Part shown: positions 15,501-22,915 of the stretch, in pieces
Numbering within the stretch: the stretch's first letter is position 1
How the letters are laid out: each line of letters begins with the position of its first letter
Origin: Clostridia bacterium
GTDB taxonomy: Bacteria; Bacillota; Clostridia; Oscillospirales; CAG-272
Assembly (NCBI GenBank): GCA_017387685.1
Contig: JAFOEU010000058.1
Span: 1-64,000, forward strand
Length of the DNA stretch: 64,000 nucleotides
Direction: 5' to 3'
Notes under the pieces: model-generated
Database searches by the model: none
Told to the model about the DNA's origin: nothing
Seen by the model: the letters and a program-made list of their open reading frames with translations, nothing else
Program-made: the position numbers and the translations under genes

Positions 15501-16130
15501 CTATTTTGATTTTTCTTCTAAAAATCTAACTAAAGTTCCTTTTGTAGCAAATCTTACGCCGAAGACGGTATCTCCGTCGCGAACTTCCGCAATTTCGCCG
15601 TTCGGCTTGACATAAGTAAGCTTGGCGGCGGAGGGGGAGAGGAGAACGATTTTTTCATAGTCTGCAGATACAGTATCTATCGGGAAAGAGACAGACTTTG
15701 CGCGGTTGTCTTTTGCGCGTACGTCGATAATATTTTTCGATATGAGCGCGTTTTCTCCGTCTGTGATACATATATTCATCCGCTTTTTGGTGTTGGGAAA
15801 GAACTTTATGGCGAATTTTCTGCCTTTCGGGGAAATAATCAAAATATCGGGTTTGTCGCCTTTATTGAAGATTGATTTGATTGCGGATGTTTTTACATCT
15901 GCGGAAAAGCGGGAAAGTTCGCGGATGGCTGATTTGCGTTCCTTTATAATATCAAGATAGAGCTTCAAAAATACGAGAAGCGATATTGCAAGAACCGTCG
16001 GAATAAGCCAGACAAGGCTTGAAGCCGACTCACTGAGCAACCAACCGAGGAGTTCGGGCAGACTTCCGAAAAAATCTCCCAGCATTTCAAAAATATCGCT
16101 ATTGTGAAAGTCTTGTGCAAGCGAGAACAT
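15501..16130 (-). CDS. Hypothetical TM-anchored protein of the MoxR operon
   Basis: A 209-residue protein, start MFSLAQDFHNS after AAAGGAGG. One TM helix at about 37-60 (LVWLIPTVLAISLLVFLKLY), then a basic cytoplasmic-looking region and a beta-rich C-terminal domain (DILIISPKGRKFAIKFFP ... IVLLSPSAAKLTYV). I do not recognise the family. By eye it is related to the protein at 19673: both have TM, basic linker, a P-K-G/K-K-(Y/F)A strand, an I-L-L-(I/S)-P strand followed by LTY, and a C-terminal helix rich in E/K. It is the last gene of the MoxR-DUF58 operon. Confidence 0.7.
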   Translation of the reverse strand: MFSLAQDFHNSDIFEMLGDFFGSLPELLGWLLSESASSLVWLIPTVLAISLLVFLKLYLDIIKERKSAIRELSRFSADVKTSAIKSIFNKGDKPDILIISPKGRKFAIKFFPNTKKRMNICITDGENALISKNIIDVRAKDNRAKSVSFPIDTVSADYEKIVLLSPSAAKLTYVKPNGEIAEVRDGDTVFGVRFATKGTLVRFLEEKSK

Positions 16131-16144
16131 AATATTTTCCTCCT

Positions 16145-16645
16145 TTATGCCAATAAAAATGTAAGTGCTTGACCTATGAGAAACAGCACAACGTATATCG
16201 CAAGCTGCAACAGCCAATAGAGCCAGGTGCGTTTATTTTGTCTTGCGAGCTCTTTAAGCGGTATTGAGCTGAGGATGGTTACCGGCAGACCGACGATGAA
16301 CCACGCTGTGTAGTTGGTGATCGGGATTAGGCTGACGAGTCCCCAATACCAATAGATGAGCATAGCGTTTTCGACAGATAGACGCATCGTTTGCCGTTCC
16401 GTAAGCGTTCCCGTTGGTACGAGTTCGTTGTATTTTCTTTTCGCTTTTTTGCCGATATCCATCGCACTCGAGTAGGTGAAAAAGAAGGCAATAGTTATGA
16501 GTGCGACGTATATTCCCGCGATCGCCCAGAAAATCAGCAATACAAGAAAGAAGAAAAAAGCTGTGATCATCGCGCGGCGCGGGTTGGCTTGGATCATCTC
16601 GATTTTGTAGGTGACGCGCTGTTTGATTTTGTTTATAAGATTCAT
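16145..16645 (-). CDS. Hypothetical polytopic membrane protein of the MoxR operon
   Basis: A 166-residue protein with a basic N-terminus and about four TM helices (about 28-47, 48-62, 95-120 and 144-165). No motif is recognised. The segment GLVSLIPITNYTAWF is similar to GLLSLIPTFVFEQTYM in the protein at 20287, so the two may be distant paralogues. It is 14 bases ahead of the TM-anchored protein at 15501, as 20287 is ahead of 19673. Structured repeat copy 1 lies directly upstream of its start. Confidence 0.7.
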   Translation of the reverse strand: MNLINKIKQRVTYKIEMIQANPRRAMITAFFFFLVLLIFWAIAGIYVALITIAFFFTYSSAMDIGKKAKRKYNELVPTGTLTERQTMRLSVENAMLIYWYWGLVSLIPITNYTAWFIVGLPVTILSSIPLKELARQNKRTWLYWLLQLAIYVVLFLIGQALTFLLA

Positions 16646-16674
16646 AGGGAAACCTCGATAAATTGTTGTGTGTT

Positions 16675-16832
16675 GAAGGAGCGCAAACCTACCGCCGGCG
16701 GTAGGTTTGACTCCTTCCGGAATGGCGGCGGGGCGCCGCCATTCCGAAGCGCATCAGGGGAGTTTCGACCTCTGCGGAGGTCGACTTAAGGAACTTTTTG
16801 AAAAAAGTTCCTTAAGAATCTTCAAAAACTTT
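16675..16832. repeat. Four-hairpin structured repeat, copy 1
   Basis: 158 bp. Hairpin a: GAAGGAG/CTCCTTC outer arms with perfect 12-bp inner arms (16685-16708). Hairpin b: 12-bp perfect arms around GGG (16719-16745). Hairpin c: TCGACCTC-TGCG-GAGGTCGA (16765-16784). Hairpin d: 15-bp perfect arms (16785-16816), starting CTTAAG. Tail TCTTCAAAAACTTT. It lies inside the operon, between the DUF4129-like gene and the gene at 16145. Confidence 0.9.
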
Positions 16833-16837
16833 CCGCT

Positions 16838-18289
16838 TTATAAGTTCTCCCTTATCTTATTACAAAGTGCTTCGAGTGCTTTTTCGGTTTCGGGGGTGGC
16901 GGGTTTATCGGCGTATTCGATCTGCTCGAAGGCTTCGGTGATCTGTTCGATCTCGCGCTTAGTGGCCACGCGTCCGCTTGCCGCGAGTCGGTCGCGGATC
17001 TTACGCGGTGTATCCGATTTTTTGACAAACGTGGGCATCTGTCTGAGTTGATCGACAAAGGTTGAGTAGGCAAAGCGGTATTTTTCTTCCTCGTTCTTTT
17101 TTGAACGAAGCTCTGTGCTGAACATCAGCCACGTCATTCGCGTTTTGCTTTCGGCGCGGCGTTTTGCGCTGATATCCTTTTTCTGTAGTTTGATCTCCTC
17201 GTCGGTGTAGTTGGAAAATCCTTCCTCACCGCCCCAAGAGAATTCCTTGATCGGAACCCAGAAGAATTCAAACAGTGCGACGATCTTTGCCTTTATCCAG
17301 GCAATCAGCTTGCGGATCTCGGGTCGGCGGCGTGTGAAATAGAGGATGATGAAGAACACCGAACAGATCACGAAGAGGATAAAATACCAATAATCGGGAG
17401 AGTCGGTGGGTTCTTTCGTACCGTAAATATACATAGAGATGCTTTCATAAATGCTCTTTTCCTCCTCCTCGGTGTAACCCGCCTCGGTACTGCCGGCGGC
17501 GCGGAAGAGTGCGGCGAGGATGGAGAGTGCGATCACGCGGAAGCCGTTGACGATCAGATACGCACCGAACAGTATCAGCAGAAAAACTACAACGAGTCCG
17601 AAGGAGAGGAGTAGATTATATCTGCGCGTTTGCGGTGTCATAAATGATACAACCGTGCCTCGGTAGGTTCTTCCGACGGCGTGTTGGTTTGCCGAGATCA
17701 GCGCGCAGAATGCGTAACCGATGAATCCCATACCGACGTATCCCATCCCGGGCGCCTTCATCATCGAATAGAGCACGAATATGATGCCGAGGACGGTCAG
17801 TCCCGTATAGAGTCCCGAGCCCGTCATAAGTCGGTTATAGGGGAAGAACCACACGAACGAGCCGAGTGCGACGGCGATAACGAAGAAGATTGAAATTGTA
17901 AATGGAATCAGCGAATCGGGATCGTAGCTGTAGGTCGGGAGCTTTGCGCGCTCCCAAAGGTATCTGTCAGCAAGAAATCTGACGAGAAATGCGGATACGA
18001 ATGTTATCACCCAGACGGGAAATGCTCTGCCCGCCTTGAAATATCTGTATTCGGATTCGTATGCTCGGCTTTCAAGCTCGCGCTTGAAGTGTGTCAGCTT
18101 GCAGACGATGGATTGCAGAAGGTAGCCGAATCCCATCATAGCAAGTATCAGCGCGGCGATCGCGAAGGTGATCGCGAAATTTGACATAAAGATAGGGAGG
18201 AGTGCCGCGCAGACGATGAAGTAGATTCCGAAAAATCCGAGGATCGTGAAATTCGGGGTGCTTATTGAATTGGTAGTGTTCTTTTTCAT
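16838..18289 (-). CDS. Large membrane protein with DUF4129-like C-terminus
   Basis: A 483-residue protein, start MKKNTTNSIST (ATG just after GTGAGGTG; a GTG four codons earlier overlaps the DUF58 stop). N-terminal half: several TM helices in pairs (two near 15-60, two near 100-150, more to about 290, one near 320). C-terminal about 150 residues are charged and cytoplasmic and resemble DUF4129 (YRFAYSTFVDQLRQM, a KSDTPRKIRDRL-like segment, then REIEQITEAFEQIEYAD). DUF4129 proteins accompany MoxR and DUF58 in envelope-related operons; the usual transglutaminase domain is missing here. Function unknown. Confidence 0.75.
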   Translation of the reverse strand: MKKNTTNSISTPNFTILGFFGIYFIVCAALLPIFMSNFAITFAIAALILAMMGFGYLLQSIVCKLTHFKRELESRAYESEYRYFKAGRAFPVWVITFVSAFLVRFLADRYLWERAKLPTYSYDPDSLIPFTISIFFVIAVALGSFVWFFPYNRLMTGSGLYTGLTVLGIIFVLYSMMKAPGMGYVGMGFIGYAFCALISANQHAVGRTYRGTVVSFMTPQTRRYNLLLSFGLVVVFLLILFGAYLIVNGFRVIALSILAALFRAAGSTEAGYTEEEEKSIYESISMYIYGTKEPTDSPDYWYFILFVICSVFFIILYFTRRRPEIRKLIAWIKAKIVALFEFFWVPIKEFSWGGEEGFSNYTDEEIKLQKKDISAKRRAESKTRMTWLMFSTELRSKKNEEEKYRFAYSTFVDQLRQMPTFVKKSDTPRKIRDRLAASGRVATKREIEQITEAFEQIEYADKPATPETEKALEALCNKIRENL

Positions 18290-18297
18290 ACTGCACC

Positions 18298-19542
18298 TCA
18301 CACTCTGAAATAGACGTCCTCGGCTTCGCTGAGTGCGCCGACCTCGTTGCGCGTTGTGGCAACGTAGAATATCACGCGAACGCCCTCTGCGGCGAGAGCC
18401 TCGCGCAGATTCATCATTCTGCGGTCGATATAGGACGTGACGATTATCATATTTTCATTTTCGCGGTAAAGCTCGGGATGGGCGGCAATGTGGTCGAAAA
18501 CGCGGTCGATAGGAGTTGAGATCTTCATTTGAAGCATTGCGAGCATACGGAGGGCGTAGATCATATCGCGTGAGCCGCGGAATGGACCGCATTTTCCGAC
18601 TTTTGAGCCGATCTCGTCATCGGAAATCGCCTCGCCGCCGAATTCTTTCATAAGCTCGGGCGGGTAGTTTGCGAAGAATCGCACGGGAACGTCCTCGGCG
18701 GCGATCCTATCGAGGATGGATGTGCAAAGAGTTATGCAACGCTCAATCGCGCCGGCGTCGGACGGGATATCGTTTTTTTCGATCTGCCTGGAGGACATAT
18801 TGAGGAGAAGCGAGAAGCGGTGGCGCACCGTTCTTTCCTCGACGTTGACCATCAGCTTGCCGTGCGATGCGGTAGATTTCCAGTTGATCTGACGCATCGG
18901 ATCGCTCGTTTGATATTCGCGGGCACCGCAGAGGCGAAGCGGATCGGTAACGGGGCAGGTGTTCGAGATAATGTCGCCGCAGAGGTAGCGCGACGAGGTA
19001 TAATTGCCCGCGAGGTCCTCGGGGCGGGGAAGGACGATGAGGCGGTTGCGCTCCTTGTTCGAAAGCTCGATGAATTTAGAATGGACGCCGATGCCGAGGA
19101 TGTCGCTTGCCGTTGCAAGAACGCCCGCGAGGGTATAGTCACCGCGCTTTTTGCAGGTAAGACGCCAACGGCGGCGTATGCAAGCGTAAGGACGCAGAAC
19201 GAAGAGTGACTGTATCGACGAGGTGTGGCGGATCTTACGAAGGCGGTCCTCCTCGCGTTTGTTCTGCGCTTTGCCGAATACACCCGAGTTGCTGTGAACC
19301 GAGGATTCAAGCAGTGTAAAGACCATACCGTCGGGCAGATCTGTGTCGATCTTGATATAGGGCATTGGGAGCGCTCCGACGTTACGAATCTCCTCGTAGA
19401 GATAGACGTCATCGCCCTCAAAGACCTCGCCCGAGGAGAGCGTCGCGCTGTATTCGATGTTTGAAAAGCCCTTTTTCTTGTAGATGAAATACTGTAAGAG
19501 GACTACGCCGACGATGGCGACGGCAACTGATATGAATAGCAC
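18298..19542 (-). CDS. DUF58 domain protein
   Basis: A 414-residue protein whose start I place at a GTG (MLFISVAVAIVG) 5 bases after GGAGG; reading further upstream would run into the hairpin array. One N-terminal TM helix, an extracytoplasmic or peripheral beta domain, and the DUF58 signature GAREYQTSDPMRQINWKS in the middle, followed by a von Willebrand A-like fold (LLLNMSSRQIE ... DAGAIERCITLCTSIL). DUF58 proteins work with MoxR AAA ATPases, perhaps in complex assembly or metal-ion insertion. It overlaps the next gene and stands in the operon headed by moxR. Confidence 0.88.
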   Translation of the reverse strand: MLFISVAVAIVGVVLLQYFIYKKKGFSNIEYSATLSSGEVFEGDDVYLYEEIRNVGALPMPYIKIDTDLPDGMVFTLLESSVHSNSGVFGKAQNKREEDRLRKIRHTSSIQSLFVLRPYACIRRRWRLTCKKRGDYTLAGVLATASDILGIGVHSKFIELSNKERNRLIVLPRPEDLAGNYTSSRYLCGDIISNTCPVTDPLRLCGAREYQTSDPMRQINWKSTASHGKLMVNVEERTVRHRFSLLLNMSSRQIEKNDIPSDAGAIERCITLCTSILDRIAAEDVPVRFFANYPPELMKEFGGEAISDDEIGSKVGKCGPFRGSRDMIYALRMLAMLQMKISTPIDRVFDHIAAHPELYRENENMIIVTSYIDRRMMNLREALAAEGVRVIFYVATTRNEVGALSEAEDVYFRV

Positions 19543-19564
19543 TTTTGACCTCCGTTGTGGGTAG

Positions 19565-19673
19565 TCGCCCTTTGGGCGAGTGATAATCACGCTTCGCGTG
19601 AGTGATAATCTGCTTCGCAGAATGATAATTCGCCTGCGGCGAAATGAAAGGTAGATTTTCGCGGGGCGAAAAT
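19565..19673. repeat. Hairpin-spacer array H1
   Basis: Five short hairpins: TCGCCC-TTT-GGGCGA, TCACGC-TTC-GCGTGA, TCTGC-TTC-GCAGA, TTCGCC-TGC-GGCGAA and ATTTTCGC-GGG-GCGAAAAT. The first three spacers are GTGATAA, GTGATAA and ATGATAA; the fourth is ATGAAAGGTAG. Stems differ, pairing is perfect. On the minus strand the array begins exactly at the TGA of the gene at 19673. Confidence 0.9.
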
Positions 19674-20263
19674 CATTTTGCTGTTTCTAATTTTTCTAAT
19701 AATGCGATCAATTCATCCGCGTACATAATCTCATAGTCCTCGATTCGATCGCCGGGATTGAGATAATGGATCTCGGAATCCGTGTAGGTGAGCGAGCGGG
19801 GGCACGGATAAATCAGCAGGATGCGCTTTTCGGATTCGCTTTTTTCTGTTGACAAATGAAGCTCCGAACGCTGAAATCTTGATTCTCTACGGTAATCTCT
19901 CGCAAATTCAGGCTCTGTTCCCGAATTTTTCTCCACACGGTAGAAAATATCGTTTCTTCGGCGCGCCTCCACATAGTAGCTGTGTCTCGTTTTTTCAATA
20001 TTCCAACGTCCGTTTTCCAAAAGGAAGGAGATCACGCTGACCGCATATTTTTTCTTCGGTGTTTCGATCAAAAAATCGGTCTCTCCTCTTGGACCAAACG
20101 CTATATGACGCAATTTACGCAGAAAAGTGATTTTTATTTTATCCGAATTATAATCTTTGAGCAAGGATTTCAGGGTGACCAGCTTAACGGCATATCTCAA
20201 TAGCTTCCGCAGAACGTAAAAAAGCGACAGAGTCAGCAGGATCAAAATCAGATAAATATACAT
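19673..20263 (-). CDS. Hypothetical TM-anchored protein of the MoxR operon, paralogue of 15501
   Basis: A 196-residue protein with an N-terminal TM helix (about 3-19), a basic linker (KLLRYAVKLVTLKSLLKDY), and a beta-rich domain (DFLIETPKKKYAVSVISF, later ILLIYPCPRSLTYT, then DADELIALLEKL-like C-terminal helix). I do not recognise the family, but the layout and several strands match the protein at 15501. Its TGA stop lies at the edge of hairpin array H1. AAGGA precedes the ATG by 9 bases. It follows the polytopic gene 20287 at 23 bases. Confidence 0.7.
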   Translation of the reverse strand: MYIYLILILLTLSLFYVLRKLLRYAVKLVTLKSLLKDYNSDKIKITFLRKLRHIAFGPRGETDFLIETPKKKYAVSVISFLLENGRWNIEKTRHSYYVEARRRNDIFYRVEKNSGTEPEFARDYRRESRFQRSELHLSTEKSESEKRILLIYPCPRSLTYTDSEIHYLNPGDRIEDYEIMYADELIALLEKLETAK

Positions 20264-20286
20264 AACCGTATCCTTTCAAAAGAATC

Positions 20287-20883
20287 TTAATAGAAGCGAG
20301 GCTTCGACTCGTGAACGATCAATTCGTCCTTTTCTCGTTTTCCGATGTTCCATAGATAACGGTAAATTGCTAAAACCGCCAAAAGGAAAAGTGCCAGATA
20401 GATCAGATAAATACCGACGTAAGCAAGATAATCGGCGAAAATGAATTCTGCCTTTTGCCTGATTGCCTTATATCTGCCTGACAGGATCATATAGGTCTGC
20501 TCAAACACAAAGGTCGGAATCAAGCTCAGCAGACCAAAGCTGTTAATAAATCCCAAGCAAGACACACCCAAAAGGCAACGAACGATCTCACCGGGCAAAA
20601 TCAGACGAAGCGCGTTTTTGAGCCAGAACTGTTTGTCATCACTCGGCTGATAATGCGCGGGAATCCGATTTTTCCAATATCCAAACAAAATTGCCAATGG
20701 AATCCCGAAGCACCCAACAAACAAAACGGAAAAAACAAGAACAACCATCAAAGCGCCTTTTTCCATAGGAGCAACGAATACTTTCAAAATAAATGATACA
20801 GCCAAGGATGCGAGCAGATTTGCGATGCAGGTTACAAATCCATAGAAAATAATTTCTTTTGCTTGAATTTTCTTCGGTTTCAT
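20287..20883 (-). CDS. Hypothetical polytopic membrane protein of the MoxR operon
   Basis: A 198-residue protein with about four TM helices (about 12-36, 43-68, 105-130 and 150-175), basic N-terminus and a polar loop (IPAHYQPSDDKQFW). No motif recognised. It is directly downstream of repeat copy 2 and 23 bases ahead of the TM-anchored gene 19673. The same order (repeat, polytopic gene, TM-anchored gene) recurs at 16.8-15.5 kb. Confidence 0.7.
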   Translation of the reverse strand: MKPKKIQAKEIIFYGFVTCIANLLASLAVSFILKVFVAPMEKGALMVVLVFSVLFVGCFGIPLAILFGYWKNRIPAHYQPSDDKQFWLKNALRLILPGEIVRCLLGVSCLGFINSFGLLSLIPTFVFEQTYMILSGRYKAIRQKAEFIFADYLAYVGIYLIYLALFLLAVLAIYRYLWNIGKREKDELIVHESKPRFY

Positions 20884-20917
20884 TTTAAATACCTAAGTAA
20901 TTAAATAGTTCAAAGTT

Positions 20918-21075
20918 GAAGGAGCACACCCATTTCCCGCGGGGAATGGGTGACTCCTTCCGAGCCGCCTGCGGGGCGCAGTCGGCTCGAAGCGCATGGG
21001 GATGTTTCGAACTCTGCGGAGCTCGACTTAAGAAACTTTTTGGAAAAAGTTTCTTAAGGATCTTCAAAAACTTTT
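20918..21075. repeat. Four-hairpin structured repeat, copy 2
   Basis: 158 bp, the same length and order as copy 1. Hairpin a: GAAGGAG/CTCCTTC with CACCCATTTCCC/GGGGAATGGGTG inner arms (one G-T pair). Hairpin b: CGAGCCGCCTGC-GGGGC-GCAGTCGGCTCG (one mismatch). Hairpin c: TCGAACTC-TGCG-GAGCTCGA (one mismatch). Hairpin d: 15-bp perfect arms (21027-21058) beginning CTTAAG. Arms of a and b share almost no sequence with copy 1. Confidence 0.9.
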
Positions 21076-21084
21076 AGGTTGTTT

Positions 21085-22035
21085 TTATCGTCCGATGGGA
21101 GCTTCGACCGAATCAAGCACGAATTCGATGAGTTTTTCGTTGGTGTCCGACATTCGGACGGTGCTCTGTGTGCGGGCGATTATTCTGTGCGCGAGGACGG
21201 GGACGGCTACGCGGCGGACGTCGTCGGGGATGCAGTAGTCTCTGCCGTCAACTGCGGCGGCGATCCTTGCGGCGTTCAGAAGCGCAAGCGTTCCTCTCGG
21301 GCTGACTCCCATCGAGATGCGGTTATTATTTCGCGTTGCGTCAACGATGCGGAGGATGTAATCCTTGACTGCCTCGGTGACGGTCACGCTCTTGCAAGCG
21401 TTTTGTGCTGCCACGATATCAGCGCAGGTGCAGACGGGTGTGAGCGAGTCGAGGGGCGTTTGTGCGCCGTGGACGTCAAGCATTGCCATTTCGTAGTCGC
21501 GGTCGGGATAGCCGAGGGCGAGCTTCATGAAGAATCTGTCTGTCTGCGCCTCGGGGAGCGGGAAGGTGCCCTGCGACTCTATCGGGTTCTGTGTTGCGAT
21601 AACGAAAAATGTGTCCGCGAGCTTGTAGGTCACGCCGTCGATAGTTGTCTGTCGCTCGCCCATACATTCAAGAAGTGCCGATTGGGTTCGCGGTGTGGTA
21701 CGGTTGATCTCATCCGCGATGAGGATATTAGTGAAAACGGGACCCGCGCGGAATACGAAATCCGAGGTCTTCTGGTCAAAGAAATTGATGCCCGTGATGT
21801 CGGAGGGAAGGAGGTCGGGGGTGAACTGAATTCGCTTGACATCGCCCGAGATTGATTTTGCGAGCGCGCGGGCGAGTGTGGTCTTGCCTGTGCCGGGGAT
21901 ATCGTCGAGCAGAACGTGTCCGCCCGCGATAAGGGAGATAACGATAAGCTCGATCTGATCGCGCTTGCCGAAGATAACTTTACCGACGTTTTCGGTTATA
22001 TTTTTTGAAAGCTTTGAAACAGAAGTGATATCCAT
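21085..22035 (-). CDS. MoxR-family AAA+ ATPase
   Basis: A 316-residue ATPase, start MDITSVSKLSKN (AGGA 8 bases ahead; an ATG six codons earlier has no site). Walker A GTGKTT at 48-53, Walker B ILIADEINRT (Asp108-Glu109), sensor-like ATQNPIES, arginine-finger region and the C-terminal helical lid. MoxR ATPases act as chaperones for DUF58 partners, which are in the same operon. First gene after a consensus promoter; structured repeat copy 2 follows its stop. Confidence 0.92.
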   Translation of the reverse strand: MDITSVSKLSKNITENVGKVIFGKRDQIELIVISLIAGGHVLLDDIPGTGKTTLARALAKSISGDVKRIQFTPDLLPSDITGINFFDQKTSDFVFRAGPVFTNILIADEINRTTPRTQSALLECMGERQTTIDGVTYKLADTFFVIATQNPIESQGTFPLPEAQTDRFFMKLALGYPDRDYEMAMLDVHGAQTPLDSLTPVCTCADIVAAQNACKSVTVTEAVKDYILRIVDATRNNNRISMGVSPRGTLALLNAARIAAAVDGRDYCIPDDVRRVAVPVLAHRIIARTQSTVRMSDTNEKLIEFVLDSVEAPIGR

Positions 22036-22071
22036 TTTCAGATTCCTTTCCATACTTTTTGTATTGCTTTA

Positions 22072-22100
22072 ATTATAACATACGGTCAAGTGATTGTCAA
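22072..22100 (-). promoter_or_regulatory. Consensus promoter of the MoxR operon
   Basis: Minus strand TTGACA, 17-base spacer, TATAAT. It probably drives the eight genes down to 15501. Confidence 0.9.
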
Positions 22101-22211
22101 TAGGGATTTTGAAATTTTTAAAAATATTTTGAACAATTTGTTGGCAGGTGATTAACCGATTCCGAGATTGGGCATAAACTGTGAGTGAATAAAAACAGAG
22201 AGGATTTGACT

Positions 22212-22691
22212 ATGAACGAAAATTGCTGCAGAAAACAGAGCCCGAAGAATCTTCCCCTTGCCTGCGAGGCGGCGCGTGCGCGTGCGGGGGAACTGAATTC
22301 GATCTCGGAATACCTTTACTTATCCATAATGTTCGCCGAGGCATTTCCCGAGCTTTCGGGATATTTTGAAAAGCTTTCAATGGAGGAGATGCACCACCAC
22401 CGCGCGCTCGGGGAGCTGATCTTGCGGCTTGGCGGTGATCCCGCGGAGAGAAGCACCGTGCGAAATTCGGGCGGGATCAATCTCTGTCAGGATTGCGATA
22501 GCCGTGCTCCGGTGGCAGCGACGAGGGCTTTAAAAAATAATATCGTTGGAGAGCGGAAAGATTGCGAAAACTACCGCCGTCTTGCCGCGATAGCGGAGCG
22601 GTGCGGAGACGTTTCGGCGGCGACACTGTTTTCAAAATTCGCCGCCGACGAAGCCCGACACGCTAAAGAGCAAGAGAAAATGCTCAAATAA
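22212..22691 (+). CDS. Ferritin-like diiron protein (rubrerythrin/Mn-catalase superfamily)
   Basis: A 159-residue protein, start MNENCCRKQS with GAGAGGA ahead. Four-helix bundle pattern with paired metal-ligand motifs: Glu in SISEYLYLS, EEMHHH (ExxH), Glu in GERKDCENY and DEARHAKE (ExxH). This fits a diiron site for peroxide or oxygen detoxification or metal storage in an anaerobe. It lacks the C-terminal rubredoxin domain of classical rubrerythrin. The N-terminus has a CC pair and the middle has CQDC, which might bind a metal but is not a known domain. Single gene; a repeat fragment follows. Confidence 0.82.
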   Translation: MNENCCRKQSPKNLPLACEAARARAGELNSISEYLYLSIMFAEAFPELSGYFEKLSMEEMHHHRALGELILRLGGDPAERSTVRNSGGINLCQDCDSRAPVAATRALKNNIVGERKDCENYRRLAAIAERCGDVSAATLFSKFAADEARHAKEQEKMLK

Positions 22692-22709
22692 ATCACAAAC
22701 AAAGTCGAA

Positions 22710-22779
22710 AAGCTTTTGAAGATCCTTAAGAAACTTTTCTCGAAAAGTTTCTTAAGCAGAGCTCGAGACAGAGTCTCGA
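22710..22779. repeat. Structured repeat fragment, copy 3 (reverse orientation)
   Basis: Only the last modules: 14-bp perfect stem CTTAAGAAACTTTT (22725-22738 with 22743-22756) and a TCGAGAC-AGA-GTCTCGA hairpin (22763-22779), preceded by TTTTGAAGATC. It may also serve as terminator of the ferritin-like gene. Confidence 0.8.
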
Positions 22780-22804
22780 TTTAATACGAAATTTTTTGTC
22801 CACG

Positions 22805-22825
22805 CCCCTCCCCACGCGGGAGGGG
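22805..22825. repeat. GC-rich hairpin
   Basis: CCCCTCCC...GGGAGGGG. Similar CCCTCCCGC hairpins occur at 43512-43531 and 43644-43668. Confidence 0.6.
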
Positions 22826-22842
22826 GACTTTAATTAAAAAAC

Positions 22843-22871
22843 TTGACAAATTTCCGTGCGTGTGATATAAT
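22843..22871 (+). promoter_or_regulatory. Consensus promoter of the LRR protein gene
   Basis: TTGACA, 17-base spacer, TATAAT, 45 bases before the start codon. Confidence 0.9.
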
Positions 22872-22915
22872 TAAATTGTAGAAAATACCCACAATGCGCG
22901 GAAAGGAGATAGTCG

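Noticed and set aside
19565..19673. CRISPR array
   Set aside because: Spacing and repeat lengths are too short, the variable parts are self-complementary hairpins and no cas gene is in the window.
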